Assembly (NCBI GenBank): GCA_946414435.1 | Contig: CAMKOM010000015.1 | Coordinates: 1 to 64,000 of the forward strand | Direction: 5' to 3' | Length of the DNA: 64,000 nt | Source: an uncultured Bacteroidota bacterium | GTDB lineage: Bacteria; Bacteroidota; Bacteroidia; Bacteroidales; SZUA-534 | The notes under the pieces: model-generated | What the model saw: the letters and a program-made list of their open reading frames with translations, nothing else | The model's database searches: none | Told to the model about the DNA's origin: nothing | In this document: piece by piece, positions 34,152 through 43,825 of the stretch | Layout: each line of letters begins with the position of its first letter | Numbering within the stretch: the stretch's first letter is position 1 | Translations under genes and position numbers: made by a program

Positions 34152-35207
34152 TCATATAATCAACATTGCATCGCCGTAGGCACCGAATTTATAACCTTCG
34201 TTCATTGCCACGCGGTACGATTCCATCAGCAAATCGTAACCGGCATATGCGGCAACCATCATCATCAAAGTTGATTGCGGCAGATGGAAGTTTGAAACCA
34301 TGGCGTTAGCCACACTGAATTCATACGGCGGGAAGATGAACTTGTTGGTCCATCCGTCGAACGGTTTCAAGTAGCCGTATGTTGACACCGAGCTTTCGAG
34401 CGTGCGCATTACGGTGGTTCCAATGGCACAAACCTTATGATGCCCGTCTTTCGCTTTGTTCACAATGTTTGCTGCTTCGTCTGTAATAAGAATCTGTTCT
34501 GAGTCCATCTTGTGCTTTGTAAGATCCTCAACATCGACGGGGCGGAAATTGCCAAGTCCAACATGAAGAGTGATTTCGGCGAAGTTGATGCCTTTAATCT
34601 CGCAACGTTTGAGCAATTCACGGCTGAAGTGCAAACCTGCCGTTGGTGCGGCCACAGCGCCCTCGTGTTTTGCAAATATGGTCTGATAGCGCAAGGCGTC
34701 ATCCGATGTCACTTCACGTTTGGTAGTAATATATCGCGGCAGCGGAGTTTCACCAAGAGAATAAAGCGTCTTTTTAAATTCGTCGTGCGGACCGTCGAAC
34801 AAGAACCGGAGTGTGCGCCCACGCGATGTGGTGTTGTCAATTACCTCTGCCACAAGAGAGTCGTCCTCACCAAAATATAGTTTGTTGCCTATGCGGATTT
34901 TGCGTGCCGGATCAACCAGCACATCCCACAAACGTTGGTCCTGGTTAAGTTCACGAAGCAAGAACACCTCGATTTTTGCACCAGTTTTTTCCTTGTTTCC
35001 ATAAAGGCGAGCTGGAAACACTTTGGTGTTGTTGAACACAAACACATCCTTGTCGTCGAAATAATTGATTATCTCTTTGAAAATGCGGTGTTCGAACTGT
35101 CCTGTTTTGCGATTGACAACAAGCAGGCGAGCCTCATCACGGTTTTCCGACGGGTAGAGCGCAATACGCTCTTCGGGAAGTTCGTAGTTGAATTGCGAAA
35201 GTTTCAT
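34152..35207 (-). CDS. queA: S-adenosylmethionine:tRNA ribosyltransferase-isomerase
   Basis: 351 residues. It transfers the ribose of S-adenosylmethionine to preQ1 in tRNA to make epoxyqueuosine. Family blocks: the start [20 protein letters not shown], then [15 protein letters not shown], the strongly conserved [14 protein letters not shown], and [11 protein letters not shown] late segment matches the [19 protein letters not shown] block. Length is as expected (about 350). It is the last gene of a run of ftsX, DUF3098, truB and queA. A terminator follows. Confidence 0.97.
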   Translation of the reverse strand: MKLSQFNYELPEERIALYPSENRDEARLLVVNRKTGQFEHRIFKEIINYFDDKDVFVFNNTKVFPARLYGNKEKTGAKIEVFLLRELNQDQRLWDVLVDPARKIRIGNKLYFGEDDSLVAEVIDNTTSRGRTLRFLFDGPHDEFKKTLYSLGETPLPRYITTKREVTSDDALRYQTIFAKHEGAVAAPTAGLHFSRELLKRCEIKGINFAEITLHVGLGNFRPVDVEDLTKHKMDSEQILITDEAANIVNKAKDGHHKVCAIGTTVMRTLESSVSTYGYLKPFDGWTNKFIFPPYEFSVANAMVSNFHLPQSTLMMMVAAYAGYDLLMESYRVAMNEGYKFGAYGDAMLII

Positions 35208-35260
35208 TCGAAAAAAATTTACTGTTTTATGGCGCGTTCGAGCAGAACGGCGGCAAAAAT

Positions 35261-36010
35261 TTATGACAGGTTGTTTACGTTGTTTTTTGAAAGCGGTTGC
35301 AGGTTTCTTATAATTTTTTCAAATTCTTCTATTCCTATGGCCTTATCAACACTAAAATCGCCACTAGCCGTGCGTCGCAAATCGTGCAAGTAAGCGCCCG
35401 AACCGAGCCTTTCACCAAAATCGCGCGCCAAAGCTCTGATATATGTTCCTTTGCTGCAGCGTATTTTAACGGTCACCTTCGGCAGTTCACATTCCTCCAA
35501 ATTGATCTGCTCGATATTTATGTGTGCGGGTTTCAATTCTACAGTTTTTCCTTTGCGGGCCGCCACATAAGCACGTTGCCCATCAATTTGCTTTGCCGAA
35601 AAAACTGGCGGCACCTGTTCCTGCTCGCCTTCGAATGTCTGCAACACGACCTCAACTTGTTCGCGGGTTATTCCGTCCGTGCTGAAAGTGCGGTCGATTT
35701 CGGTCTCGCGGTCAAACGACGGTGTGGTAGCGCCAAGCATAAAGGTTGCCACGTACTCTTTGCTGCAGGCCTGAAGCGACTCAATCTGCTTGGTAAATTT
35801 TCCCGTGCAGATAATCAGCAGTCCTGTTGCCAAAGGATCGAGTGTTCCGGCATGGCCGACTTTGATTTTTTTTAAACCAAATTGGTTTTTAAGCAGATAG
35901 CGTACTTTATTGACCACATCAAACGATGTCCATTTGAGTGGCTTATCAATCAACAAAATCTGGCCTTCCTCGAAATCGTATTGTTCTTTTCCGGGCTCAA
36001 AAATCATCAT
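35261..36010 (-). CDS. truB: tRNA pseudouridine-55 synthase
   Basis: 249 residues. It makes the universal pseudouridine at position 55 of the tRNA T loop. The catalytic block [13 protein letters not shown] lies at 53-65 with Asp58 as the nucleophile. [21 protein letters not shown] precedes it, and [17 protein letters not shown] and [16 protein letters not shown] follow. The C-terminal PUA-like part is short, as in other Bacteroidota TruB. Either Met1 or Met2 may be the start. It follows the DUF3098 gene by 8 bp and precedes queA by 53 bp. Confidence 0.96.
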   Translation of the reverse strand: MMIFEPGKEQYDFEEGQILLIDKPLKWTSFDVVNKVRYLLKNQFGLKKIKVGHAGTLDPLATGLLIICTGKFTKQIESLQACSKEYVATFMLGATTPSFDRETEIDRTFSTDGITREQVEVVLQTFEGEQEQVPPVFSAKQIDGQRAYVAARKGKTVELKPAHINIEQINLEECELPKVTVKIRCSKGTYIRALARDFGERLGSGAYLHDLRRTASGDFSVDKAIGIEEFEKIIRNLQPLSKNNVNNLS

Positions 36011-36018
36011 GCAATGGA

Positions 36019-36264
36019 TCAGTCGTCGGTTTTGGGTTTGCGCATAATTGCATAAATCTCAAACAGGAATCCTGCCAGCACCACCACCGGAGCAATCACA
36101 ATCCGGCGAACGTTGAACATGCTTTCATTGAACACCTGCGGATCGTCGGAACGTCCGCCCGACATAAGAATGAATCCAAAAACCACAATGGCTATGCCTA
36201 TCCAGATGAATTTGTAGTTTGACGGGTGTATGGCAAACCCGCTCTTTTGTGCTTCGTTATCCAT
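36019..36264 (-). CDS. DUF3098 two-helix membrane protein
   Basis: 81 residues with two hydrophobic segments (FIWIGIAIVVFGFILMSGG and IVIAPVVVLAGFLFEIYAIM) separated by a short polar loop containing FNVRRI. This is the DUF3098 pattern, a small Bacteroidota protein regularly found between ftsX and truB or uppP. Conservation of this neighbourhood hints at a role near the division ABC system, but no function is established. It sits 12 bp after ftsX and 8 bp before truB. Confidence 0.85.
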   Translation of the reverse strand: MDNEAQKSGFAIHPSNYKFIWIGIAIVVFGFILMSGGRSDDPQVFNESMFNVRRIVIAPVVVLAGFLFEIYAIMRKPKTDD

Positions 36265-36276
36265 AATGTTGTTTTT

Positions 36277-37155
36277 TTATGCGTATAAATCGTTGCCTTT
36301 CATGCGCAGATAGCGGTTCACGGCAAAAAAATTCGATATCCAGACAATGAAGAACCCAATAGCCATGATGCCGGCAAACAGAATGGCAATGGTATCGAGT
36401 TCATACATGATTGATAATTCGGGTATATGCTTATCGGTTAGATAGATGGTGCCGCCCAAAAGCACAAATGTTATCAGTATGCTGATGAGAGCGTGCTCAA
36501 GGCTTTTGATGATAAACGGCGCTCTCACAAACGACCGTGTGGCACCTACAAGCTCCATGGTCTTTATCAGGAATCGCCGTGCGTAAACCGACAGCCGTAT
36601 AGTATTGTTGATCAGCGATAACGATATGATGAACAGCAGCCCGCAGAACACCAGCAGCACCAAACTGATTTTTTTAATATTCTGATTGACAGCTTCGATG
36701 AGCGATTTCTGATAAGACACTTCTTTTATCTGCGAATACTTGACAAGCTTCTCTTCTATTTTTGCGATGCTGTCGGCATTGGCGTACTCAGCTTTAAGTT
36801 TTACTTCAATTGACGGCAGCAGTGGATTGTACCCCAAAAAGTTAACAAAATCTTCGCCCAACTCATCCTTTAGTTCTTGCGCCGCCTGCTCCTTCGATAT
36901 GAAATCTGTCGATTTCACAAAAACTGAAGCGTCAAGACTTTTTTGCAATTTTATCATGTCAACTTCCTTGACATCATTATTCAAAAACACCGTAACTCCG
37001 ATGTTCTCTTTTACGTGGCGCGATATTTTGTGGGCGTTCAGAATCAGCAGCCCGACCAAACCTATCACAAACAAAACCAGCGAAATGCTTATTATGGTGG
37101 TAAGATATGAACTTCGCAACTGTCGCGAAGCAATACGTGATTCTTTTTTGCTCAT
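36277..37155 (-). CDS. ftsX: Cell division protein FtsX (ABC-type permease)
   Basis: 292 residues. Topology matches FtsX: a cytoplasmic N-terminus, a first membrane helix (about 18-40), an extracytoplasmic domain (about 45-170) and three further helices. The C-terminal blocks SLINNTIRLSVYARRFLIKTMELVGATRSFVRAPFI and LEHALISILITFVLLGG are conserved FtsX/MacB-fold elements. With FtsE it regulates cell-wall hydrolases at the divisome. No ftsE is adjacent, which is usual in Bacteroidota. It is the first gene of the minus run. An exact -7 box lies 20 bp upstream. Confidence 0.93.
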   Translation of the reverse strand: MSKKESRIASRQLRSSYLTTIISISLVLFVIGLVGLLILNAHKISRHVKENIGVTVFLNNDVKEVDMIKLQKSLDASVFVKSTDFISKEQAAQELKDELGEDFVNFLGYNPLLPSIEVKLKAEYANADSIAKIEEKLVKYSQIKEVSYQKSLIEAVNQNIKKISLVLLVFCGLLFIISLSLINNTIRLSVYARRFLIKTMELVGATRSFVRAPFIIKSLEHALISILITFVLLGGTIYLTDKHIPELSIMYELDTIAILFAGIMAIGFFIVWISNFFAVNRYLRMKGNDLYA

Positions 37156-37175
37156 TATCGATATTTATTGTTTGG

Positions 37176-37183
37176 CAAATATA
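37176..37183 (-). promoter_or_regulatory. -7 box of the ftsX operon
   Basis: The minus strand reads TATATTTG, an exact TAnnTTTG match, 20 nt before the ftsX ATG. Confidence 0.55.
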
Positions 37184-37253
37184 TTATTTATGTCTGACAA
37201 ACAATCATTATCTAAAACTTATCAACACCGATATTTTCCAACACTCAAAAACA

Positions 37254-37261
37254 TATCTTTA
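37254..37261 (+). promoter_or_regulatory. Probable -7 box of dnaE
   Basis: TATCTTTA matches TAnnTTTG at 7 of 8 positions and lies 25 nt before the dnaE ATG. Confidence 0.4.
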
Positions 37262-37286
37262 AAAATCAAAAAAAACATATTCCGCA

Positions 37287-40200
37287 ATGTTCTTAATCTT
37301 TGACACAGAGACAACTGGCTTGCCTAACAACTACAAGGCGCCACTCACCGACTTCGAAAACTGGCCGAGACTTGTGCAATTGGCCTGGCAATGCCATGAT
37401 GTGAACGGCAAGTTCTTGTTTGCTAAAAATCACGTTATCAAACCGGAAGGATTCATTATTCCGATCGCCGCATCGGGCGTGCATCATATAACCACAGAGA
37501 AAGCCCTTGAAATAGGCGAGGATTTGAAGACCGTGTTGAGCGAATTTGCCGATGATGTACAAAAATCCACTTTGATAGTAGGTCACAACATTGAATTCGA
37601 CCAAAGTATTGTCGGTTGTGAGTTTCTCCGTTGCGGAATGGAAAACATATTGGCATCAGCAAAAAAATTGTGTACCAAGGAAAGCTCTACTGATTTTTGT
37701 GCCATTATGAAGAATGGTAAGGCAAAATGGCCAAACCTGACCGAGCTCCATCAAAAGCTCTTCGGCACTCCATTCGAAGACGCGCATAATGCCGCTGGAG
37801 ACGTGGTGGCCACAACCCGCTGCTTCCTTGAGTTGGTGCGCATTGGTGTGATCAATGCCAAACAATTAAACATCAGCGACACAGAGCTCGATGAGTTTAA
37901 GCGATGCAACCCCAATCCTATTGAACCGGAAAAAATCGAATTTGAATCATTCGAAGTACAAACAAACAAGCAAGAAGACTCTCCGGCCGAAGCCCAACCG
38001 ATTGATTTGAAGAATATTTCTTTCACTCACCTGCATGTCCACTCGCATTATTCAATCCTCGACGGTATGTCGAAAGTACCCGATCTGATTGACAAGTGCA
38101 TGCGGAACAATATGCACGCCATGGCACTGACTGATCATGGCAACATGTTTGGTATCAAAGATTTGGTAGATACCGCAAACAAAGTGAACGGTGCACCCAA
38201 AAAGAAGATTAAGGAATGTCAGGAAGACCTTGATAAAGAGACTGACGAAACAAAAAAAGCTGAACTTCAGAAGAAGCTTGAAGAGTTGAAAGCCAAGGCC
38301 GAAACGTTTATTCCGTTCAAACCGATTATTGGCATCGAGGCCTATTGCGCCCATGAGTCACGACTGAAAAAGGACACCCGCGGTTGGCACCTTATCTTGC
38401 TGGCCAAAAACAAAGTTGGCTATAAGAATCTCTGCAAACTAAGCTCAAAGGCGTTCACCGAGGGCTATTACTACAACGCCCGCATTGATCATGAACTGCT
38501 TGAAAAATATCACGAAGGCATCATCTGCTGCTCTGCCTGCCTGGGCGGCGAGGTTCCTCAAAAAATTATCAAAGGCGACCTGGATGGCGCGGAGCAATCG
38601 GTAATATGGTTCAAAAATCTGTTCGGCGACGACTATTACCTCGAAATGCAACGGCATCATACCAACAAACCCAACGCTGACCAGACTGTTTTTGTAACGC
38701 AACAAGAGGTGAACAAGGTACTTGTCACGCTCGCCAAGAAGCACCATATCAAACTAATAGCCACAAATGACGTGCATTTTGTTGAGGAGGAGCACGGCGA
38801 AGCTCACGACCGTCTCATCTGCCTGAGCACGGGCAAGGATTTCAACGACCCGGACCGTATGCACTACACCAAGCAGGAATGGCTGAAAACGCCCGAAGAA
38901 ATGGCCTCAATTTTTGCCGACATTCCGGAAGTGCTTGCCAACACGCAGGAGATTGCCGATAAAGTTGAGGTTTACAGCATCGATTCCGACCCGATAATGC
39001 CAAAATTCCCCATTCCCGAAGATTTCGGTACTGAGGAGCAGTATCATGAAAAATTCTCCGAACAGGATTTGTACAACGAGTTTACATTCACCCTCGATGA
39101 CGAAGGAAACAAAAAACAAATGAGCCCAGAGGAAGCCGAGAAAAAAATCAAGAAATTAGGAGGTTACGATAAGATATATAGAATAAAACTTGAAGCCGAT
39201 TATCTGGCCAAACTCACTTGGGACGGCGCTCATAAACGTTACGGCGAAAATCTTACCCAAGAGCAGACAAACCGAATAACATTCGAGCTCCATATTATGA
39301 AGACAATGGGATTTCCTGGCTACTTCCTCATTGTGCAAGACTATATCCGCGCCGCCCGCGAGAAACTTGGCGTGAGCGTCGGGCCGGGCCGAGGTTCGGC
39401 TGCAGGCTCGGTTGTAGCATATTGTCTTTGGATTACTGACCTCGATCCTCTCAAGTATGACTTGCTGTTCGAGCGTTTCCTCAACCCCGACCGTATCTCA
39501 TTGCCCGATATTGACGTTGACTTCGACGATGAAGGCCGCGGCAAAGTATTGGACTGGGTAACACAAAAATACGGCGCCGAAAAAGTGGCTCACATCATCA
39601 CCTACGGAACCATGGCCACCAAATCGTCACTTGCTGATGTGTGTCGTGTGCAGGGCATATCAGTTGCAGCATCGAACAAAATAAAGAAGTTCGTTCCCGA
39701 CCGCGATTTTGAGGAGATTCAAGTGAAGAATGTCGAGGGCTCGGTGCCAAAGAAAATGCCTAAAGTAAACCTTAAAAACTGCTATAAATACATTCCTGAG
39801 CTTAAGCAACTTATTAGTGGCAACCGCATTGGCGACAGTGATATTGACGCATACATTGAGAGCCTGCCATCGGTGCTCACCTACGCCGAAGAGCTGGAAG
39901 ACACTAACCGCCAAATTGGCATTCATGCCTGCGGCGTCATCATCGGTGCCGACGACCTCACAAACTTTGCGCCCGTCTGCACGGTCAAAGATCGTAAAAG
40001 CGGACAAGATGTGGTTGTAACTCAATATGATGGACACGTTGTTGAAAGTGTTGGTTTAATCAAAATGGACTTTTTGGGATTGAGCACCCTGTCGCTTATC
40101 AAAGAGGCCATCAAAAATGTGAAGAAGACGCACGGCATCGATATTGATATCGACCACATACCTATCGACGACAAACTGACCTACAAACTCTATAGCGAAG

Positions 40201-41990
40201 GCCGTACCATTGGTACGTTCCAGTTTGAAAGTCCCGGCATGCAGAAATATCTGCGAGAGTTACAACCCTCACAAATCACCGACCTGATCGCGATGAACGC
40301 CCTTTACCGCCCAGGGCCGATGGACTACATCCCTCAGTTTATCAAACGTAAAAAGGGTGAAGAGCCTATCACTTACGACATTCCTATTATGGAAAAGTAT
40401 CTGAAAGACACTTACGGCGTCACCGTTTATCAAGAACAAGTGATGCTGCTAAGCCGCCTGCTGGCAGGTTTCACACGAGGCGAGGCCGACACCCTGCGTA
40501 AGGCCATGGGTAAAAAAATTGCCGCAATGCTGGCCATGCTCAAACCGAAATTCATTGAAGGTGGAAAAAAGAACGGCCACGATGAGAAGATTTTATTAAA
40601 AATCTGGGCCGACTGGGAGAAATTTGCATCATACGCCTTTAACAAATCGCACGCGGCCTGCTATGCCTGGGTGGCCTATCAAACAGGATACCTGAAAGCG
40701 CACTACCCCGCCGAATACATGGCCGCCAACCTCACACAGAGCAAGGACTCTATCACTGATGTTCAGAAGTTTATGGAGGAGTGCAAGTCGATGAAAATCC
40801 CGGTAAAAGGCCCGGATGTCAACGAATCGGAAATGAATTTCACGGCCAATAAGAACGGGGAAATCCGTTTTGGACTTGGCGGCATTAAGGGTGTGGGCAG
40901 CTCGGCTGTTGAAGTTATTGTGAATGAACGACAAAAGAATGGTAAATACACCGATATCTTTAACTTTTTGGAGCGCATCAGTTTGGCAACATGCAACGCA
41001 AAAACTATTCAAAGCCTTGCCATTGCCGGCGCATTCGATTCGCTCGGCGTCAAACGCGAGATTTTTCTGGGCGACTCGTCGGACAAAGACCGCTTCCTCG
41101 ACGAGCTACTGCGCTACGGCAACGCATATCAGGCCGATAAACAGAACAACACCAACACGCTGTTCGGCACAATGAGCGACGCTATCGCCATTCCACATCC
41201 GCACATCCCCGACCTGCCGGAAATACCGTTGCTCGAAAAACTCAATATGGAGAAGGACGTTGTAGGTATCTATCTTTCAGCGCATCCGCTTGACCCATTT
41301 AAATTCGACCTTGAAAACTTCTGTACAGTTTCTCCCGCCGAACTCGAAAATCTGGCGCCTTTTGAAAACCGCGATGTCTCGTTCGGTGGCTTGGTGACAG
41401 ACGTTTACGACGGTCTTACAAAAAAAGGCCGCCCGTTTATGACCTTTGTCATTGAAGACTACAATGGTGGTCTCAAAATAGCTCTTTTCGACAAGGAGTA
41501 TGAAGCGTACAGCAGGCTCATCAAGAAAAACAGTTCGCTCTACGTCAAGGCACATGTGGAGGAACGACGCTTTCCCGATAAAGACGGCAACCGTCCACTC
41601 GAACTGCACATTTCCTCAATCAAACTGCTGAGTAACATACGTGAAGATTTTGTGAAAAAACTCACCATCAATGTTAAACTTCAAGATTTAAACAAGGTCA
41701 ATATCGATTTGATAAAGAACAGTTTAACAACTAAAGGTGATGTTGCGCTCTACTTTATGGTGTTTGATACCGAAACAGGTATCTCGCTAAACCTGCTGTC
41801 GCACAATATGTCAATCAAGATGACCGACGAACTTGTTGATTTTCTGGAAAACAACAAAAACATCGTGACTTACACACTGAACAATGGGCAGTGGAAAGGA
41901 CGCAGAAAAGTTGAGGAACAACAAACCGATTCTGACAACTTCGAGAGTGACGACATTTCATCCGAGCAGCTGGAGAATGACGATGATTGA
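37287..41990 (+). CDS. dnaE: DNA polymerase III alpha subunit with fused N-terminal 3'-5' exonuclease
   Basis: 1567 residues, against about 1160 for E. coli DnaE. Residues 1-190 are a DnaQ-type DEDDh proofreading exonuclease: DTETTGLP (Asp6, Glu8), GHNIEFDQ (Asp105) and HNAAGDV (His167, Asp172). A linker leads to the PHP domain at about 245 (HLHVHSH, His248-254), which carries a charged Lys/Glu coiled insertion near 310-345. The polymerase core has GPGRGSAAGSVVAY and LPDIDVDF (catalytic Asp743, Asp745). Helix-hairpin-helix and OB-fold regions follow to about 1450, and the tail is acidic. It is the replicative polymerase; both active sites look intact. The exonuclease lies before the PHP domain, unlike PolC, where it is inserted within PHP. 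Confidence 0.95.
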   Translation: MFLIFDTETTGLPNNYKAPLTDFENWPRLVQLAWQCHDVNGKFLFAKNHVIKPEGFIIPIAASGVHHITTEKALEIGEDLKTVLSEFADDVQKSTLIVGHNIEFDQSIVGCEFLRCGMENILASAKKLCTKESSTDFCAIMKNGKAKWPNLTELHQKLFGTPFEDAHNAAGDVVATTRCFLELVRIGVINAKQLNISDTELDEFKRCNPNPIEPEKIEFESFEVQTNKQEDSPAEAQPIDLKNISFTHLHVHSHYSILDGMSKVPDLIDKCMRNNMHAMALTDHGNMFGIKDLVDTANKVNGAPKKKIKECQEDLDKETDETKKAELQKKLEELKAKAETFIPFKPIIGIEAYCAHESRLKKDTRGWHLILLAKNKVGYKNLCKLSSKAFTEGYYYNARIDHELLEKYHEGIICCSACLGGEVPQKIIKGDLDGAEQSVIWFKNLFGDDYYLEMQRHHTNKPNADQTVFVTQQEVNKVLVTLAKKHHIKLIATNDVHFVEEEHGEAHDRLICLSTGKDFNDPDRMHYTKQEWLKTPEEMASIFADIPEVLANTQEIADKVEVYSIDSDPIMPKFPIPEDFGTEEQYHEKFSEQDLYNEFTFTLDDEGNKKQMSPEEAEKKIKKLGGYDKIYRIKLEADYLAKLTWDGAHKRYGENLTQEQTNRITFELHIMKTMGFPGYFLIVQDYIRAAREKLGVSVGPGRGSAAGSVVAYCLWITDLDPLKYDLLFERFLNPDRISLPDIDVDFDDEGRGKVLDWVTQKYGAEKVAHIITYGTMATKSSLADVCRVQGISVAASNKIKKFVPDRDFEEIQVKNVEGSVPKKMPKVNLKNCYKYIPELKQLISGNRIGDSDIDAYIESLPSVLTYAEELEDTNRQIGIHACGVIIGADDLTNFAPVCTVKDRKSGQDVVVTQYDGHVVESVGLIKMDFLGLSTLSLIKEAIKNVKKTHGIDIDIDHIPIDDKLTYKLYSEGRTIGTFQFESPGMQKYLRELQPSQITDLIAMNALYRPGPMDYIPQFIKRKKGEEPITYDIPIMEKYLKDTYGVTVYQEQVMLLSRLLAGFTRGEADTLRKAMGKKIAAMLAMLKPKFIEGGKKNGHDEKILLKIWADWEKFASYAFNKSHAACYAWVAYQTGYLKAHYPAEYMAANLTQSKDSITDVQKFMEECKSMKIPVKGPDVNESEMNFTANKNGEIRFGLGGIKGVGSSAVEVIVNERQKNGKYTDIFNFLERISLATCNAKTIQSLAIAGAFDSLGVKREIFLGDSSDKDRFLDELLRYGNAYQADKQNNTNTLFGTMSDAIAIPHPHIPDLPEIPLLEKLNMEKDVVGIYLSAHPLDPFKFDLENFCTVSPAELENLAPFENRDVSFGGLVTDVYDGLTKKGRPFMTFVIEDYNGGLKIALFDKEYEAYSRLIKKNSSLYVKAHVEERRFPDKDGNRPLELHISSIKLLSNIREDFVKKLTINVKLQDLNKVNIDLIKNSLTTKGDVALYFMVFDTETGISLNLLSHNMSIKMTDELVDFLENNKNIVTYTLNNGQWKGRRKVEEQQTDSDNFESDDISSEQLENDDD

Positions 41991-42010
41991 AGAACTTTAT
42001 TGTTCAATCC

Positions 42011-42640
42011 TTATTTCTTTCGGCTCACTACGCACTTTATGATGCAGATAAACGCCAGCAGCGCTGCCAGTAGAATAAGCGTTCCGTATGCTGCAATGCG
42101 GGCAAAAATTATATAGTTGGTGTTCCAACCATATATGAACTGCATTTTGGAAAATTTCCACTGCCCGTTTCCGCTTTGCACCATCACGCCAGAGACTTCC
42201 AGCGGGAAAACCATATTCCCAAAATCAAGCCTAATATTTCCTGGTAATGCCACGTATGCAACACTGTCGGTGATTTGGTCGGCATATAGGCGGCCGATGT
42301 CATATTGCACATTACCCCACCACGACCAGTCGCCAAACAGCAGCGTTTGCGCTCCGCCCTTTCCTTTGAAGATTTCGTTGGGATTGGTGCCCAGAATAAA
42401 AATCGATGCGGTGTCGATGGTTCGGGCTATGCAATCGCCGATTTTTGAGACATCGCGCGACTCGTAGCCGTCTTGAAACGCTTTCAGAGTTTCAGCGATG
42501 GCTTGTTTGTTGGTTTTGGAGATGTTGCTTGCCGGATAGTTGAACGCTCCCGGTGTCGAATTGATATTCAGCATAAAAAAGAGAAAAAGCCCGGTGAACA
42601 GCAAGGTCACAGTTGATACAATGGCAACTATTATTTTCAT
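42011..42640 (-). CDS. SnoaL/NTF2-like domain protein with terminal membrane helices
   Basis: 209 residues. One hydrophobic segment at 3-25 and another at about 178-202 enclose a predicted extracytoplasmic alpha+beta domain. The central stretch (IAETLKAFQDGYESRDVSKI, later FILGTNPNEIFKGKGG, then VAYVALPGNIRLDF and NGQWKFSKMQFIYG) has the order of a SnoaL-like cone-shaped fold. Such domains bind small ligands or act enzymatically; no active site can be named. The C-terminus is basic (CVVSRKK). The start is supported by an exact -7 box 22 bp upstream. It converges with dnaE, with 20 bp between the stops. Confidence 0.65.
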   Translation of the reverse strand: MKIIVAIVSTVTLLFTGLFLFFMLNINSTPGAFNYPASNISKTNKQAIAETLKAFQDGYESRDVSKIGDCIARTIDTASIFILGTNPNEIFKGKGGAQTLLFGDWSWWGNVQYDIGRLYADQITDSVAYVALPGNIRLDFGNMVFPLEVSGVMVQSGNGQWKFSKMQFIYGWNTNYIIFARIAAYGTLILLAALLAFICIIKCVVSRKK

Positions 42641-42661
42641 AACTATTAAGTTTTAATGTGT

Positions 42662-42669
42662 CAAATTTA
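42662..42669 (-). promoter_or_regulatory. -7 box of the SnoaL-like gene
   Basis: The minus strand reads TAAATTTG, an exact TAnnTTTG match, 21 nt before the ATG at 42640. Confidence 0.5.
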
Positions 42670-42955
42670 AAAAAATGTGTTTATTCACGCACTGACGGCA
42701 CAGTCCCGATAAACTATCGGGGTACGCAGATTTTTTGAACGCAGATGACGCAGATTGAACAGATTGGCGCAGATTTTTCTATGCTTCACTAACGCCCGCC
42801 ACCTGCACAAACGTGGCGCGCCGCGTCTCCACGTTTGGTGCACCCAATTTTACCCTGCAAGGCCGCCACTCCTGATTTATTCTCGTGTGGATGACACTGA
42901 TTACACAAGATTTATAGCATTTTGGAAATATAACGTACAGTATTTTTTAGAATTT
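42670..42955. repeat. Gene-free stretch built of short repeats
   Basis: Three repeat blocks lie here. CCCGATA-AAC-TATCGGG is a perfect inverted repeat (42705-42721). Four degenerate copies of a CGCAGAT unit follow at about 42725-42775. CAAACGTGG (42808-42816) is inverted as CCACGTTTG (42829-42837), enclosing a GC-rich core. These look like dispersed non-coding elements; no gene is present. Confidence 0.6.
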
Positions 42956-43471
42956 TCAATCGGCAGATGTGCTAAGTACCTCGCCAAACTCTAATGTGTC
43001 AGGGTTAAACTCCCGCGTCTCAGTACAAAAACGCCAACTGCGCCACCATATTTCCATGGCTATGCACCATTCTCCATTCTTTTTCTTATTCCAATAACAT
43101 CTCATGTATTCCCGTTTGTACTCATAACCACCAAACTCATTCTTTAGATTTGATATCGGTTCTGGTGGATAAGGTAATTTCTGCAATAGACTTCCATCTG
43201 CATCATGCACTGCCACATAATCGCCGTGGTTTATTATCACTTTATCCATTGTTAAATTAGGGGTACATCTTGATCCCCAAACATTTTTGAATACGATCTC
43301 TTTATCATTAAACATCCATCTAATACCATATTCGCAGCCACTTCGTGCCCCAAATTTATTACCAATATTCATATCCAACTGTTGAAATGAAATAATAGGA
43401 TTATGGGGATCTTCGAAGACATTAATTACGATTCCATTCGCATCGTACCATTGGTAATTTGTGATCTTCAT
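42956..43471 (-). CDS. Orphan hypothetical protein
   Basis: 171 residues, no signal peptide and no membrane segment. Rich in aromatic residues, especially Trp and Tyr (MKITNYQWYDANGIVINVF, later MRCYWNKKKNGEWC and EIWWRSWRF). I do not recognise the family. It starts 1 nt after the stop of the 64-residue gene, so the pair is probably one transcript. Size, solubility and position among repeats resemble immunity-type or polymorphic-toxin-associated orphans, but nothing here proves that. Composition is more AT-rich than the housekeeping neighbours. Confidence 0.6.
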   Translation of the reverse strand: MKITNYQWYDANGIVINVFEDPHNPIISFQQLDMNIGNKFGARSGCEYGIRWMFNDKEIVFKNVWGSRCTPNLTMDKVIINHGDYVAVHDADGSLLQKLPYPPEPISNLKNEFGGYEYKREYMRCYWNKKKNGEWCIAMEIWWRSWRFCTETREFNPDTLEFGEVLSTSAD

Positions 43472-43472
43472 A

Positions 43473-43667
43473 TTATTTTAATATTGTTTCAGATATACGA
43501 TTCAAGCAATCAGGCCAATCACCATTCCACCATCCCAAATCTTTGGTAATTATTATTTCATATTGATGCCCACCTCCAAACAAGATTGTTCCATTGTCGT
43601 TTTGCGGACCAACAACGCCATTGGCGTAGTCAATGGTTATGGTGCTATCTGTACGCAAAGTTGCCAT
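43473..43667 (-). CDS. Small orphan hypothetical protein
   Basis: 64 residues: a beta-rich start (MATLRTDSTITIDYANGVVG) and a Trp-rich end (DLGWWNGDWPDCLNRISETI). An in-frame TGA lies two codons before the ATG, so it cannot extend upstream. The minus strand has an exact -7 box TAACTTTG (plus 43672-43679) only 4 nt before the ATG, which would put the transcript start at or inside the first codons. It is coupled to the 171-residue gene. It may be a real leaderless gene or the remnant of a larger one. Confidence 0.45.
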   Translation of the reverse strand: MATLRTDSTITIDYANGVVGPQNDNGTILFGGGHQYEIIITKDLGWWNGDWPDCLNRISETILK

Positions 43668-43743
43668 AGGTCAAAGTTAAGAAACTTTTCGCACTATTAT
43701 GCAGACGTTGCTGAAGGTAAAAAGGTTGCGGGGCGTTGGTCGA

Positions 43744-43778
43744 AAATAAAACAAGGCCACCCAATCGGGCAGCCTTGC
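43744..43778 (-). terminator. Terminator of the acyl-CoA ligase fusion gene
   Basis: On the minus strand CAAGGC..GCCC pairs with GGGT..GCCTTG around GATT, with a 2-nt internal mismatch, and is followed by TTTTATTTT. It lies about 48 bp past the stop at 43826. Confidence 0.75.
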
Positions 43779-43825
43779 TATTTAAACTCTGCGTTCTCTC
43801 GTTTCCTCTGCGCTCTCTGCGAATT

